From contig NZ_CP045997.1 of the NCBI RefSeq assembly GCF_010233585.1, positions 1,351,244 to 1,415,243 of the forward strand: DNA of 64,000 bases. Reading direction: 5' to 3'. The position numbers and the translations under genes were made by a program. This stretch comes from Spirosoma endbachense (GTDB taxonomy: Bacteria > Bacteroidota > Bacteroidia > Cytophagales > Spirosomataceae). The notes below the pieces were generated by a model. That model saw nothing but the letters and a program-made list of their open reading frames with translations, made no database searches and was not told the DNA's origin. This document shows, piece after piece, positions 1 through 9,700 of this stretch (the stretch's first letter is position 1; each line of letters starts with the position of its first letter).

Positions 1-1667
1 GTCTGGACGAGTTTACCCGGAAAGGAGATCGGTTCGGATTCGGATTTCAACCCATTACGGATATTCATCTTCACTCCGACCTGGAGGCTGAGATCGAATC
101 CAACAGTGACGTTAAATACATTTATATCTTTTCGATTATCGCGGTATTTATTCTGCTGGTTGCCTGCATCAACTTCATGAACCTATCTACTGCTGGATCG
201 GCCGGAAGGGCGAAAGAAGTGGGTATTCGGAAGGTATTAGGGTCAGTGCAACAGCAATTGATCGGGCAATTTTTAAGCGAGTCGGTACTGATTACATTCA
301 TGGCCCTGGTGGTTGCCCTTAGTATCGTAGCGATCGTGTTGCCAAGCTTTAATCAGCTGGCAGGAAAACAGTTTGGATATAATGCCTTGACAAGTGGCTG
401 GATGCTGGCAGGTATCGTATTGACTTGCTTGTTGATCGGGTTGCTGGCAGGTAGCTACCCCGCCTTTTTCCTGTCGGCGTTTAAGCCAGTGAGTGTACTG
501 AAAGGGCAGATGCGGGCCGGGTTCCGCAGTGGCTGGCTACGAAACACACTGGTTACCACTCAGTTTGTGGTTTCTATCGGAATGATTATCGGAACACTGG
601 TCGTTTATCGGCAGCTCTATTTTATTCAGAACAAAAAAGTAGGATTCGATAAGGATCAGGTACTTATCCTGCATGATACCTATTCGCTTGGGCCCAAAGG
701 CAAGGCATTCAGAGCTGAACTGGCCAAACTAGCACAGGTAATCAATGCAACGCAGGCAGGATATCTTCCCGCTGGCGTATCGAACAGCGGAAACGATGGA
801 TTTCAGCCAGATAACGGATCTGCCCAGGCAGCTATTTACCGGGAGAAAACATACTACATCGACGAAAATTACCTGCCAACGTTAGGGATTAACCTGGCTC
901 AGGGTCGGAATTTCTCGAAAGCCTTTCCGTCCGACAGTGCCGCTATACTGATTAACGAAGCTGCTGCCAAACGATTCGGCTGGAAAAACCCGATTGGACA
1001 ACGGCTCTGGACAGTGGGCAATGGTAGCCCGGAAAGTCGCCGGCTGTACACGATTGTTGGGGTTGTGAAGAATTTTCACTTCGAGTCGATGCACCAGCAC
1101 ATTGCCCCTCTGGTTATGTTTTATGGAGCCGATTATTATCAAATGGCCCTGCGAGTCCGAACCACAGACATGCCGGGGTTATTAAAAACACTGGAGCAGA
1201 AATGGAAAGCTCAGACGGATAATCCATTTGCTTATTCATTCCTGAATGAACGATTCAACAGGATTTACCAGTCTGAACAACGGGTTGGCCAATTGTTTGG
1301 CATCTTCGCCAGCCTGACAGTCATTATCTCCTGTTTGGGACTCTTTGGTCTGGCCATGTTTACGGCCCAGCAGCGGACCAAAGAGATCGGGGTGCGCAAA
1401 GTATTAGGGGCATCAGTTACCAGCGTGGTCGCCTTGTTGTCGAAAGACTTCCTGAAACTGGTGCTGGTGGCCATTGTGATTGCCACGCCACTGGCCTGGT
1501 ATGCCATGAGTCGATGGTTACAGGATTTCGCCTATAAGATTGATATTGAATGGTGGGTGTTCGTTCTGGCGGCATTTCTCGCTATTGGTATTGCGCTTCT
1601 GACGGTGAGTTTTCAAAGTATTAAAGCCGCCCTGATGAATCCGGTTCAATCCTTACGATCGGAATGA
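1..1667 (+). CDS. FtsX-like ABC transporter permease, 5'-truncated by window edge
   Basis: The reading frame is open from base 3, so the ATG at 177 is internal: it falls inside the N-F-M-N-L helix end of the first FtsX block and is not the start. Visible here are the tail of the first periplasmic domain, the first FtsX block with the signature S-T-A-G-S-A-G-R-A-K-E-V-G-I-R-K (about 180-235), a single helix before the second periplasmic core (about 560-620), the core motif V-V-K-N-F-H-F near 1063, and the second FtsX block with R-T-K-E-I-G-V-R-K-V-L-G-A-S near 1374. It ends in NPVQSLRSE. The S-T-A-G variant of the first signature is shared with the genes at 34390 and 62413. Inner-membrane protein; substrate unknown. 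Whether it carries an N-terminal prefix domain cannot be seen. Confidence 0.93.
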   Translation, partial: LDEFTRKGDRFGFGFQPITDIHLHSDLEAEIESNSDVKYIYIFSIIAVFILLVACINFMNLSTAGSAGRAKEVGIRKVLGSVQQQLIGQFLSESVLITFMALVVALSIVAIVLPSFNQLAGKQFGYNALTSGWMLAGIVLTCLLIGLLAGSYPAFFLSAFKPVSVLKGQMRAGFRSGWLRNTLVTTQFVVSIGMIIGTLVVYRQLYFIQNKKVGFDKDQVLILHDTYSLGPKGKAFRAELAKLAQVINATQAGYLPAGVSNSGNDGFQPDNGSAQAAIYREKTYYIDENYLPTLGINLAQGRNFSKAFPSDSAAILINEAAAKRFGWKNPIGQRLWTVGNGSPESRRLYTIVGVVKNFHFESMHQHIAPLVMFYGADYYQMALRVRTTDMPGLLKTLEQKWKAQTDNPFAYSFLNERFNRIYQSEQRVGQLFGIFASLTVIISCLGLFGLAMFTAQQRTKEIGVRKVLGASVTSVVALLSKDFLKLVLVAIVIATPLAWYAMSRWLQDFAYKIDIEWWVFVLAAFLAIGIALLTVSFQSIKAALMNPVQSLRSE

Positions 1668-1749
1668 TATAGGCAGTGGATAATGCCATCTGAACGTCAA
1701 TGAATACCGGCTTTATCTTTCATTTTACATTAGCCATTAGTCGTTCTCC

Positions 1750-4350
1750 ATGATGAAACCACCCCGCTGGGCCAACAGACTGCTGGAATCTTTTGGCGAT
1801 CCCAACACAGTTGAAGAAGTGCAGGGCGACCTGCTCGAACTCTATGCCTATTGGGTAGAAACGGTGGGGGAGCGACGCGCCAACTGGCGCTATGGACTGA
1901 GTGTACTGAAACTACTGCGGCCATTGGCAAAAAGAAGACCAGTATCCGATTATGATTCACCCTTTTTTTTGAGCCCTGCTATGATCCGGAATTATTTGAT
2001 AATCGCCTGGCGGAATCTGATTCGCAACAAAGCGTTTTCCGTCATCAACATTTCAGGGCTAACCCTGGGTATGGCCTCCAGCCTGCTGATATTTTTGTGG
2101 ATTCAAGATGAATTGAGCATAGGTACTCAGTACGAAAACAGCGCCGATTTGTACCGAATCATGGAGAACGAAATTGCCGATGGCCGAATCGTTACCGATG
2201 AGGATACTCCCGGAATTTTAGCTGATGAACTCAAAAAGCAATTTCCGGAGGTTGTTTATGCGGCTGGTTTTTCAAACCCGGAACAGCATGTGCTGACGGT
2301 AGGGGAGAAGGTGACCCGACAGACAGGCTATTTTGTTGGAGCAGATTGGTTAACGATGTACAGTATTCCATTAGTAGCCGGAACCTATATCAATGCGCTT
2401 AATTCACCCAATAGCCTGGTAATTTCAAAAAAAATAGCTGAAATCTATTTTGGCAACCCACAGACCGCTCTGGGCAAATCCATTCGATTTGACAGTGGAA
2501 CCGACTATCAGGTTACGGCCGTATTTGATAATTTACCTGACAGTTCACCCGATAAGTACGATTTTTTGCTGAACTGGCAGAAGTACTTAAAGCGGGAGCC
2601 CTGGCTCGACCAGTGGGAAAATGCCGGGCCGGGAACCCGCCTGCAACTACGGCCAGATGCCAATCCGGCCGTAGTTGATGCCAAGCTCAAAACATTTCTA
2701 AAGGGCCGGAATAAGGACATTGGCCCGAATTTTAACATCCAGCTCTTCCTGCAACCCGAGTCAGAAGCGTATTTGTATTCTAACTTTAAAAACGGCCATC
2801 GCGATGGCGGACGCATCGAATATGTGCGGCTATTTATCATTGTGGCTGTGTTTTTACTTTTTATTGCGTGCATCAACTTCATGAATCTGGCAACGGCCCG
2901 TTCGGTCAAACGAGCGCGTGAAGTAGGCGTTCGGAAAGTTGTAGGGGCTAGACGGGCATCGCTGATGGGGCAGTTTATGGGCGAAGCTATGCTCCTGACT
3001 ACGCTGGCACTTGGGCTGGCGACCGGGCTGGTGGCGTTGGTGCTGCCCGTATTTAATCAGCTAACCGACAAGCAACTTATACTCCCCTTTAACCAGCCCC
3101 TTCTCTGGATAGGTCTGCCCCTATTGCTCGTGGTTACGGGCGCTTTGGCCGGAAGCTATCCGGCGTTGTTTTTGTCGTCGCTCAGGCCGGTACTCGTGCT
3201 GAAAGGAACACTCCGTTTGGGCGCTGGAGCACAACTGTTTCGGCGTGGCCTGGTCGTATTTCAGTTTGTTTTATCGATGCTGCTGATCATCGGAACCGTT
3301 GTTATTTATCGACAGCTGCACTATATCCAAACGAAGAATCTTGGCTATGATCGGGAGAATCTGATCAAGATTCAGGGTGAAGGCGAAATTGCCCAAAAAT
3401 TCCAGCTTTTTAAACAGGAACTCCTTCAACAGCCAGGTATTCAGTCTGTTTCACACATACAGACAAGCCCGCTGCAAAACGGAAATACGACCGATGGCGT
3501 AGAGTGGGTGGGGAAAGATCCTACATCTGCTATTCAATTCAATAATACCTGGGTTGGCTACGATTTTGCTAAAACGATGAAGATTAACATCATCCGTGGC
3601 CGTGATTTTTCGCCCAGTTTTGGCACGGACTCGAGTAATTACCTCATCAACCAGGCCGCTGCCAGGCGGATTGGTTATAAAGATCCGGTTGGACAGCCCT
3701 TATCGTTCGGACAAAAACCGGGAACAATTGTGGGGCTGATCGAAGATTTTCATTTCAACTCATTGCACAATCCGATTCGGCCACTCATTATTCGGTTAGC
3801 TGAGAACTGGAACCATGACAATGTTCTGATTCGAACCAAACCTGGCCAAACCGAACAGGCATTAGCCAGTGTCGAGGCACTTTGTCGGAAACTAAACCCT
3901 AAGTTTCCATTTTCTTATTCGTTTGTCGATTCCGATTATGCGACGCTCTATAAAAGCGAAACCGTTGTTGGCACACTGGCTACCGTTTTCGCGTTCCTGG
4001 CTATTTTCATTGCCTGCCTTGGCTTATTTGGTTTAGCTGCCTTCACAACCGAGCAGCGGACCAAGGAAATTGGGGTTCGGAAAGTACTCGGTGCATCGGT
4101 ATACAGCATTGCCACCCTGCTCTCCAAAGACTTTTTGAAGCTGGTTCTGGTTGCCATTGTTACTGCTTCTCCCATTGCCTGGTACGTGATGAATCAATGG
4201 CTTCAGAATTTCGCCTACAAAATCACCATCAGTTGGTGGGTGTTTGTGTTGGCGGGTTTCCTCGCTACTGGTATTGCCTTATTGACGGTGAGTTTCCAGA
4301 GTATCAAAGCGGCCCTGATGAATCCAGTCAAATCATTACGATCGGAATAA
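1750..4350 (+). CDS. Permease prefix domain (type A) + FtsX-like ABC permease
   Basis: 866 aa. Residues 4-63 form a soluble prefix domain with P-P-R-W-A-N-R-L-L, E-E-V-Q-G-D-L-L-E-L-Y and G-E-R-R-A-N-W-R-Y, the pattern known as permease prefix domain 2. A short linker leads to Met78-I-R-N-Y, which matches the start of prefix-less permeases. Helix 1 is about residues 97-118, the first FtsX signature (N-L-A-T-A-R-S-V-K-R-A-R-E-V-G-V-R-K) about 379, and the second (R-T-K-E-I-G-V-R-K-V-L-G-A-S) about 770. The body groups with those at 27384, 42779 and 53155: all share D-G-G-R-I-E-Y-V/I-R-L-F before the first FtsX block and Y-D/N/E-R-E-N-L-I after helix 5 (L-D-R-E-N-V-I in 42779). The start is the first of two adjacent ATGs, 82 bases after the previous stop. 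Confidence 0.95.
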   Translation: MMKPPRWANRLLESFGDPNTVEEVQGDLLELYAYWVETVGERRANWRYGLSVLKLLRPLAKRRPVSDYDSPFFLSPAMIRNYLIIAWRNLIRNKAFSVINISGLTLGMASSLLIFLWIQDELSIGTQYENSADLYRIMENEIADGRIVTDEDTPGILADELKKQFPEVVYAAGFSNPEQHVLTVGEKVTRQTGYFVGADWLTMYSIPLVAGTYINALNSPNSLVISKKIAEIYFGNPQTALGKSIRFDSGTDYQVTAVFDNLPDSSPDKYDFLLNWQKYLKREPWLDQWENAGPGTRLQLRPDANPAVVDAKLKTFLKGRNKDIGPNFNIQLFLQPESEAYLYSNFKNGHRDGGRIEYVRLFIIVAVFLLFIACINFMNLATARSVKRAREVGVRKVVGARRASLMGQFMGEAMLLTTLALGLATGLVALVLPVFNQLTDKQLILPFNQPLLWIGLPLLLVVTGALAGSYPALFLSSLRPVLVLKGTLRLGAGAQLFRRGLVVFQFVLSMLLIIGTVVIYRQLHYIQTKNLGYDRENLIKIQGEGEIAQKFQLFKQELLQQPGIQSVSHIQTSPLQNGNTTDGVEWVGKDPTSAIQFNNTWVGYDFAKTMKINIIRGRDFSPSFGTDSSNYLINQAAARRIGYKDPVGQPLSFGQKPGTIVGLIEDFHFNSLHNPIRPLIIRLAENWNHDNVLIRTKPGQTEQALASVEALCRKLNPKFPFSYSFVDSDYATLYKSETVVGTLATVFAFLAIFIACLGLFGLAAFTTEQRTKEIGVRKVLGASVYSIATLLSKDFLKLVLVAIVTASPIAWYVMNQWLQNFAYKITISWWVFVLAGFLATGIALLTVSFQSIKAALMNPVKSLRSE

Positions 4351-4390
4351 AGACCACACCGGCGGATCGGTCTTTATTCAAACAGAACGC

Positions 4391-6988
4391 ATGGCTACCA
4401 ATTCATCACCCCGCTGGGCCAACTGGCTCCTGGAGACCTTCGGGAATCCCGACACGTTGGAAGAAGTTGAAGGCGATCTGCTCGAACTCTACGACTACTG
4501 GGTGCAGACGATGGGGAAGCGAAAAGCCAATTGGCGATATACGTTCAGTGCGCTCAAGTTATTAAGACCATTCGCCAAACGAAAAAAGACAAACGGTTAT
4601 CCAACAAGCTATCTATACAGCCCAACCATGATACGTAACTATTTTAAAATCGCGTGGAGGAATCTGTTAAAATATAAACTCTTTTCCCTAATTAATATAG
4701 TAGGATTAAGTCTTGCCATTCCTTCCGCATTGATGGCATTAATTCAGATTGTAAATTATTACGAATACGATAATTTTCACCGGGATAGCGACCGGATAGT
4801 ACGAGTAATAACCGACGAAAAAAATAAAGATGGCGAACTGACAAACTGGGCCTCAAGCCCTGTTCTATTGGCCAAACATATTAAGGAAAATCTTGCGGGT
4901 ATCGATAATTCGGCGACTATAATAAGAGACTTCGATTGGATTTTAAGCAATGGAATAAAAACAAAAAACATAAAGGCAATTTATGCCGATGAATCCTTTT
5001 ATGAACTATTTAATTTCCCATTAGAAAAAGGTACTTATCCCGTTGAACCTAATACAATTGTTCTCACTTACGAGACTGCCCAATGGTTCTTTAGAGATGC
5101 AGATCCGATTGGTAATGTTCTTGAACATCCAAAGTATGGCGCTTTTAAAATTGTTGGCGTTCTAAAACCATTCAATCAGAAAAAAACTCAGTTCAGAACC
5201 GATGTAATTATACCGATGATCGGTTATTTGGGCCTCAATAGTAAAACAAATAATTGGTCAGCACTGAATGCGCATACGTTTATAAAAATAGCGAAAGGAA
5301 AGACTTCTATCGACCTTGATAAGCAGTTATCACAAACCTCGGCGGAAGTCAATAAATTAATTGGACCGGCGGTAAATACAACCCTACGTTTCAAAGCACA
5401 ATACTTGGCAGAAATTTCGCCATCAAAGGAAATATTAAAGAACGACCCCTATATTCAGGACTTCAGGAGTATTTATATAAACTTTGGATTTCAATTAATT
5501 ATCATTTTACTGGCGGCTTTTAATTATATCAATCTTACACTTGCCCGATCTATGAACCGAGGCCGTGAAGTAGGTGTAAGAAAAGTAATGGGTGCAACAA
5601 AATCTCAACTTGTTCTTCAATTTTTAACTGAATCGGTATTAGTTTCTTATTTGGCCCTGGGTATTGGTTTGTTTTTATTATGGTTTATAAAGAATCAGGT
5701 TCATGTTTCCTGGCTCAATTGGGATATTGACCATCTGGGCTACCTTATTCTGTTGTTTTTCGTTTTCAACCTGATTCTGGGTTTAGTCGCTGGGGCGTCT
5801 CCAAGTCTTATATTGTCTTCCTTTCAACCTGTCAACGTGTTGAAAGGAAGTATTTTACCTACGACTTTTGGGAAAATAGGTTTACGAAAATCATTAATAA
5901 TCGGTCAATTTACGATAGCGTTGACATATATATTTTTTACTGGTCATGCGTTTTATCAAACAAATTATATGGCCACTGATAATGAAAATTACCGGCGCGA
6001 TCATATACTTAATATAAACCTGGCCGGAAATCAAAATAAACAGTTTGCTGCTGAGATAAGTACCATTAAAGACGTCCAAAAAATAGGATACACCTCCCTT
6101 AGTTTTGGTAATAAACCAGCCTATTCTAGTATTAAAAATGGCAAAAATGAAGCATCGAGGTCAGCGTTTTATTATGCCGCAGACCATAATTTTATTGAAA
6201 ATATGGGTCTGAAAATAATGGCAGGAAAAAACCTAATTGAAAGTAATTCAGAATCACCATCACCTATGGTTGTGGTAAACCAAAAGTTAGTAGAAAATCT
6301 TAAACTTGGTTCTGAACAAGACGCAATAGGGAAACTCATTCTTGTGAATGATACTCTTTCCGCAACCATTATAGGGGTTGTTTCAAATTTTTGCCATTAT
6401 GATTATGAACGTAAAATAGAGCCCATAATTTTCCAGTACCGGCCTTCATTATTTAAAATTATGTGCCTGAAAACAAGCGCTGTAGATGATAGAAAAGCTC
6501 TTGAAGCCACGATAAAAAACGTATGGAAGAAATACAGTCCTTACGTGGAAATGAATGCTTTATGGCTGGATACAGATATGTACGAACGCTATTATCCTTA
6601 TGAAGACATGCAGTTTGCGGGTATGGAAAGCATTGTGATTTTTGTGATAGCCATATTAGGACTCATCGGTATACTTACTTACAGTTTAGAAAAACGAACG
6701 AAAGAAATAGGCATCAGAAAAGTAATGGGCGCTACTGGCTCTGAAGTGATAAAATTGATGTCAGCTGACTTTATTAAACTGCTGGCCATTGCAACTGCCA
6801 TAGCCATTCCTCTCGGAATAGCCATCGCCATGTACATGAATAGTTATCTTGTTTTTAATAATGGGATAAGTTATTTAACCATGTCCTTTCTTCTATTAAT
6901 TGTCTTAGGTATTGCGTTAGGGGCGGTAGGGTATTTTTCATGGAAAGCAGCTCAAACCAACCCGGCAAAAACATTGAGGGCAGAGTAA
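4391..6988 (+). CDS. Permease prefix domain (type A) + divergent, AT-rich FtsX-like permease
   Basis: 865 aa. The prefix (residues about 5-66, with E-E-V-E-G-D-L-L-E-L-Y and W-R-Y) is like its neighbours in sequence and base composition, and Met80-I-R-N-Y-F-K-I-A-W-R-N-L marks the junction. From about base 4650 the DNA becomes visibly AT-rich (20 and 24 G/C in two 60-base lines counted, against 30-32 in the prefix and in the next gene). The protein is the most divergent of the set: the first signature is N-Y-I-N-L-T-L-A-R-S-M-N-R-G-R-E-V-G-V-R-K, the second is R-T-K-E-I-G-I-R-K-V-M-G-A-T, and the tail is TNPAKTLRAE instead of MNPVKSLRSE. The reading frame is intact. A foreign or old body joined to a resident prefix is my inference. 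It lies 40 bases after the previous gene, probably co-transcribed. Confidence 0.93.
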   Translation: MATNSSPRWANWLLETFGNPDTLEEVEGDLLELYDYWVQTMGKRKANWRYTFSALKLLRPFAKRKKTNGYPTSYLYSPTMIRNYFKIAWRNLLKYKLFSLINIVGLSLAIPSALMALIQIVNYYEYDNFHRDSDRIVRVITDEKNKDGELTNWASSPVLLAKHIKENLAGIDNSATIIRDFDWILSNGIKTKNIKAIYADESFYELFNFPLEKGTYPVEPNTIVLTYETAQWFFRDADPIGNVLEHPKYGAFKIVGVLKPFNQKKTQFRTDVIIPMIGYLGLNSKTNNWSALNAHTFIKIAKGKTSIDLDKQLSQTSAEVNKLIGPAVNTTLRFKAQYLAEISPSKEILKNDPYIQDFRSIYINFGFQLIIILLAAFNYINLTLARSMNRGREVGVRKVMGATKSQLVLQFLTESVLVSYLALGIGLFLLWFIKNQVHVSWLNWDIDHLGYLILLFFVFNLILGLVAGASPSLILSSFQPVNVLKGSILPTTFGKIGLRKSLIIGQFTIALTYIFFTGHAFYQTNYMATDNENYRRDHILNINLAGNQNKQFAAEISTIKDVQKIGYTSLSFGNKPAYSSIKNGKNEASRSAFYYAADHNFIENMGLKIMAGKNLIESNSESPSPMVVVNQKLVENLKLGSEQDAIGKLILVNDTLSATIIGVVSNFCHYDYERKIEPIIFQYRPSLFKIMCLKTSAVDDRKALEATIKNVWKKYSPYVEMNALWLDTDMYERYYPYEDMQFAGMESIVIFVIAILGLIGILTYSLEKRTKEIGIRKVMGATGSEVIKLMSADFIKLLAIATAIAIPLGIAIAMYMNSYLVFNNGISYLTMSFLLLIVLGIALGAVGYFSWKAAQTNPAKTLRAE

Positions 6989-7015
6989 TATTTATTAAAA
7001 AATGAGTAAAAAACC

Positions 7016-9655
7016 ATGAAGCCAACTCTCCCACCCCGTTGGGCCACAACTCTCCTGAGTTGGTGGGCCGACCCCAACACGCAGGAAGAGGTGCAGGGCG
7101 ACTTGCTCGAACTCTACGACTACTGGGTACAGACCGTTGGCGAGCGCCGTGCCCGCTGGCGATATGCCCTGAATGCATTGAAACTAATACGGCCGCTGGC
7201 CAAACCTAAATCATCGTTAGATTACCCATCACCTTTTTTACTAAGTCCTGGTATGATACGTAATTATGTCAAAATCGCTTTTCGAAACCTCGCCAAAAGC
7301 AAGGGTTATTCCTTCATTAACATCACTGGTCTGGCAACAGGTATGGCCTGTACGGTATTGATATTTTTAGCTGTCAGACACGAAACCAGCTACGACCAGA
7401 ATAACGCAAACGGGAGCCGGGTGTATCGGGTTGAAGGTGAAAATATTAAAGAAAAACACAGCTATCCGGGTACGTATACAGGCATGGCCAATGCCTTGCG
7501 TACCGACCTTCCCGAAGCGGAGTTAGTCGTTCCCTTGCTTCGGGTTTGGGGCAGTACCTTTGCGGTGCCCAACTCCGATAAACGGTTCAAGGAGCCGTTC
7601 ATATTTGCCGACAATAAGTTATTTCATTTGCTTGATTATCAATGGGTAGCGGGCGATCCCCGCACTGCGCTGTCGCAACCCAATACCGTTGTACTGACAC
7701 GTGCGTATGCGGAAAAGTATTTTGGCACGACGGATGTACTCAGCAAAACCATTCGGCTCGATAATAAGCAGGATTTGCTGGTAGCTGGTGTATTGGAAGA
7801 CCATCCAGCAACAACCAGTTTCCCATTCGATCTGCTGGTTTCGTTTCCTACGATCAAAACAGCCAAGCCCGATATTGACTTGAATAAGTGGAATGGCTGG
7901 AATGATAATTTTCAGGTGTTTGTGTTACTGAAAAATGGTATCAATCCCGCCCAACTGACCAAACGCTTCCAGGCTATTATAGTCAAATATATGGGTAAAG
8001 AAGCGCTATCCGACAAGCGTTTTTTTCTAAACTCATTATCTCAAATTCATTATAGCAGCAATCTGGGCGGACGGTCGGCTAATATACCTTTACTCAAGAC
8101 ACTGTCGTTTATCGGTTTGCTTGTACTGCTGATTGCCTGTTTTAACTTCATCAATTTAAGCACAGCTCAGGCATTCAAGCGGGCGAAAGAAGTCGGTATT
8201 CGGAAGGCCATTGGCAGTAATCGCTGGTCGCTGATTTACCAGTTTCTCACCGAGGCTGGCCTGCTCACACTTTTCGCTGTCCTCTTAGCCATCCTGTTGG
8301 CCTGGATTATGCTGCCTGCCATGGCTGATACGCTGGCGGTTCCATTGAAATCGCCGGATTTATTTACCTGGCAAACCGCCCTATTCGCGCTTGTTCTGGC
8401 CGGCCTGACAACTTTATTGGCAGGGGTCTATCCGGCGTTTCGGCTATCGGGCATGGCGCCGATCTGGGCGTTGAAAAACAATACGTTAGCGCACGGGAAA
8501 CAGTGGTTTTCCCTGCGACAGGGACTAGTGGTGGTTCAGTTTACGGTATCATTGATTCTTATCAGCAGTGCCTTATTGATCAATCAGCAACTTACCTTTT
8601 TCCGGAATGCTGATCTGGGTTTTAATAAGGCAGCCATCATTACGGTTGGTCTACCAGATAATAAGCTCGAAAATTTACAGGCCCTACGCAATCAACTTAT
8701 CGAATCACCACTGATTAAAGATGTCAGCTTTTCGTACAATAGCGCATCGGCAGAAAGTAACTGGATGCAGGGTATGCAGTATCGGAAAGGTGCCCAGGCC
8801 ACCGATATCAAAACCCAGATGAAAATGGGTGATTCCCACTATCTGGATACGTACGGCATTCAATTGTTGGCCGGAGAAAAACTTAAAGACACAGATACGT
8901 CCTCAGCCTCCTTTAAACTCATTGCTAATGAGGTATTTATCAATCGGATGGGCATTAGTCGTCCAACGGATGCCATTGGGCAGCGTGTGTACTACGGAGA
9001 CGGCGAAGAGTTTGCAACGATTATTGGGGTCGCGAAAAACTTTAATGTCAATTCGCTACACCAGAAAATAGATCCAACTGTTATTCAGGTCGTACCCAAA
9101 AACTTTTACCAGGCAGGTATCAAGCTGCAAACCGAAAAGCCTACGGCCGAGACCGTACAGGCGGCTTTGTCGCAAATTGAAAAAGCATGGATAGCCACCT
9201 TCCCAACGCATGTATTTGATTACAGTTTCCTGGACGAATCACTGGCGCAGGCTTACCAGTCTGAAACCCGGACAGCGGAACTTATTGAGGTCTCGACATT
9301 TCTGGCCATGTTGATTGCCTGTCTGGGTTTGTTCGGCTTAGCTACGTTCACGGCTGAACAGCGAACCAAAGAAATCGGCGTTCGTAAAGTATTGGGTGCT
9401 TCGGTTGCTGGTATTGTTACACTGCTCTCCAAAGACTTCCTGAAACTGGTGTTGATCGCCATTGTCATTGCTTCTCCCATCGCCTGGTACGCCATGAGTC
9501 AGTGGCTTCAGAATTTTGAGTTCAAAGTCGAGATCCAGTGGTGGGTATTTGCGCTGACGGGCCTGTTGATGGCCATAATTGCCCTGTTGACCGTCAGTTT
9601 TCAGAGTATTAAGGCGGCTCTGGTCAATCCTGTAAAAAGCTTACGAAGCGAATAG
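7016..9655 (+). CDS. Permease prefix domain (type A) + FtsX-like ABC permease
   Basis: 879 aa. The prefix spans residues about 5-65 (R-W-A-T-T-L-L-S-W-W, E-E-V-Q-G-D-L-L-E-L-Y-D-Y-W-V). The fused start is Met80-I-R-N-Y-V-K-I-A-F-R-N-L. The first FtsX signature, about residue 376, is the A-Q-A type (N-F-I-N-L-S-T-A-Q-A-F-K-R-A-K-E-V-G-I-R-K), which groups this body with 13638, 37863, 45159 and 47595. The second signature is about residue 784 and the tail is LVNPVKSLRSE. The second periplasmic core has the usual G-V-A-K-N-F-N-V-N-S-L-H stretch. The gene begins 27 bases after the AT-rich permease and is followed 45 bases later by a small secreted-protein gene, so the four are likely one operon. 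Confidence 0.95.
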   Translation: MKPTLPPRWATTLLSWWADPNTQEEVQGDLLELYDYWVQTVGERRARWRYALNALKLIRPLAKPKSSLDYPSPFLLSPGMIRNYVKIAFRNLAKSKGYSFINITGLATGMACTVLIFLAVRHETSYDQNNANGSRVYRVEGENIKEKHSYPGTYTGMANALRTDLPEAELVVPLLRVWGSTFAVPNSDKRFKEPFIFADNKLFHLLDYQWVAGDPRTALSQPNTVVLTRAYAEKYFGTTDVLSKTIRLDNKQDLLVAGVLEDHPATTSFPFDLLVSFPTIKTAKPDIDLNKWNGWNDNFQVFVLLKNGINPAQLTKRFQAIIVKYMGKEALSDKRFFLNSLSQIHYSSNLGGRSANIPLLKTLSFIGLLVLLIACFNFINLSTAQAFKRAKEVGIRKAIGSNRWSLIYQFLTEAGLLTLFAVLLAILLAWIMLPAMADTLAVPLKSPDLFTWQTALFALVLAGLTTLLAGVYPAFRLSGMAPIWALKNNTLAHGKQWFSLRQGLVVVQFTVSLILISSALLINQQLTFFRNADLGFNKAAIITVGLPDNKLENLQALRNQLIESPLIKDVSFSYNSASAESNWMQGMQYRKGAQATDIKTQMKMGDSHYLDTYGIQLLAGEKLKDTDTSSASFKLIANEVFINRMGISRPTDAIGQRVYYGDGEEFATIIGVAKNFNVNSLHQKIDPTVIQVVPKNFYQAGIKLQTEKPTAETVQAALSQIEKAWIATFPTHVFDYSFLDESLAQAYQSETRTAELIEVSTFLAMLIACLGLFGLATFTAEQRTKEIGVRKVLGASVAGIVTLLSKDFLKLVLIAIVIASPIAWYAMSQWLQNFEFKVEIQWWVFALTGLLMAIIALLTVSFQSIKAALVNPVKSLRSE

Positions 9656-9700
9656 ACTGTACTGAAGTATATGTTTTACCACAACTGAACGTCGAAGAAA

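Noticed and set aside
177..179. ATG at 177 as the start of the first gene
   Set aside because: The frame is open to base 3 and encodes the conserved upstream helix and periplasmic segment, so this ATG is internal.
4197..4565. 122-codon plus-strand frame across the 1750/4391 junction
   Set aside because: It overlaps the conserved C-terminus of one permease and the prefix of the next in another frame; it is a shadow of both.
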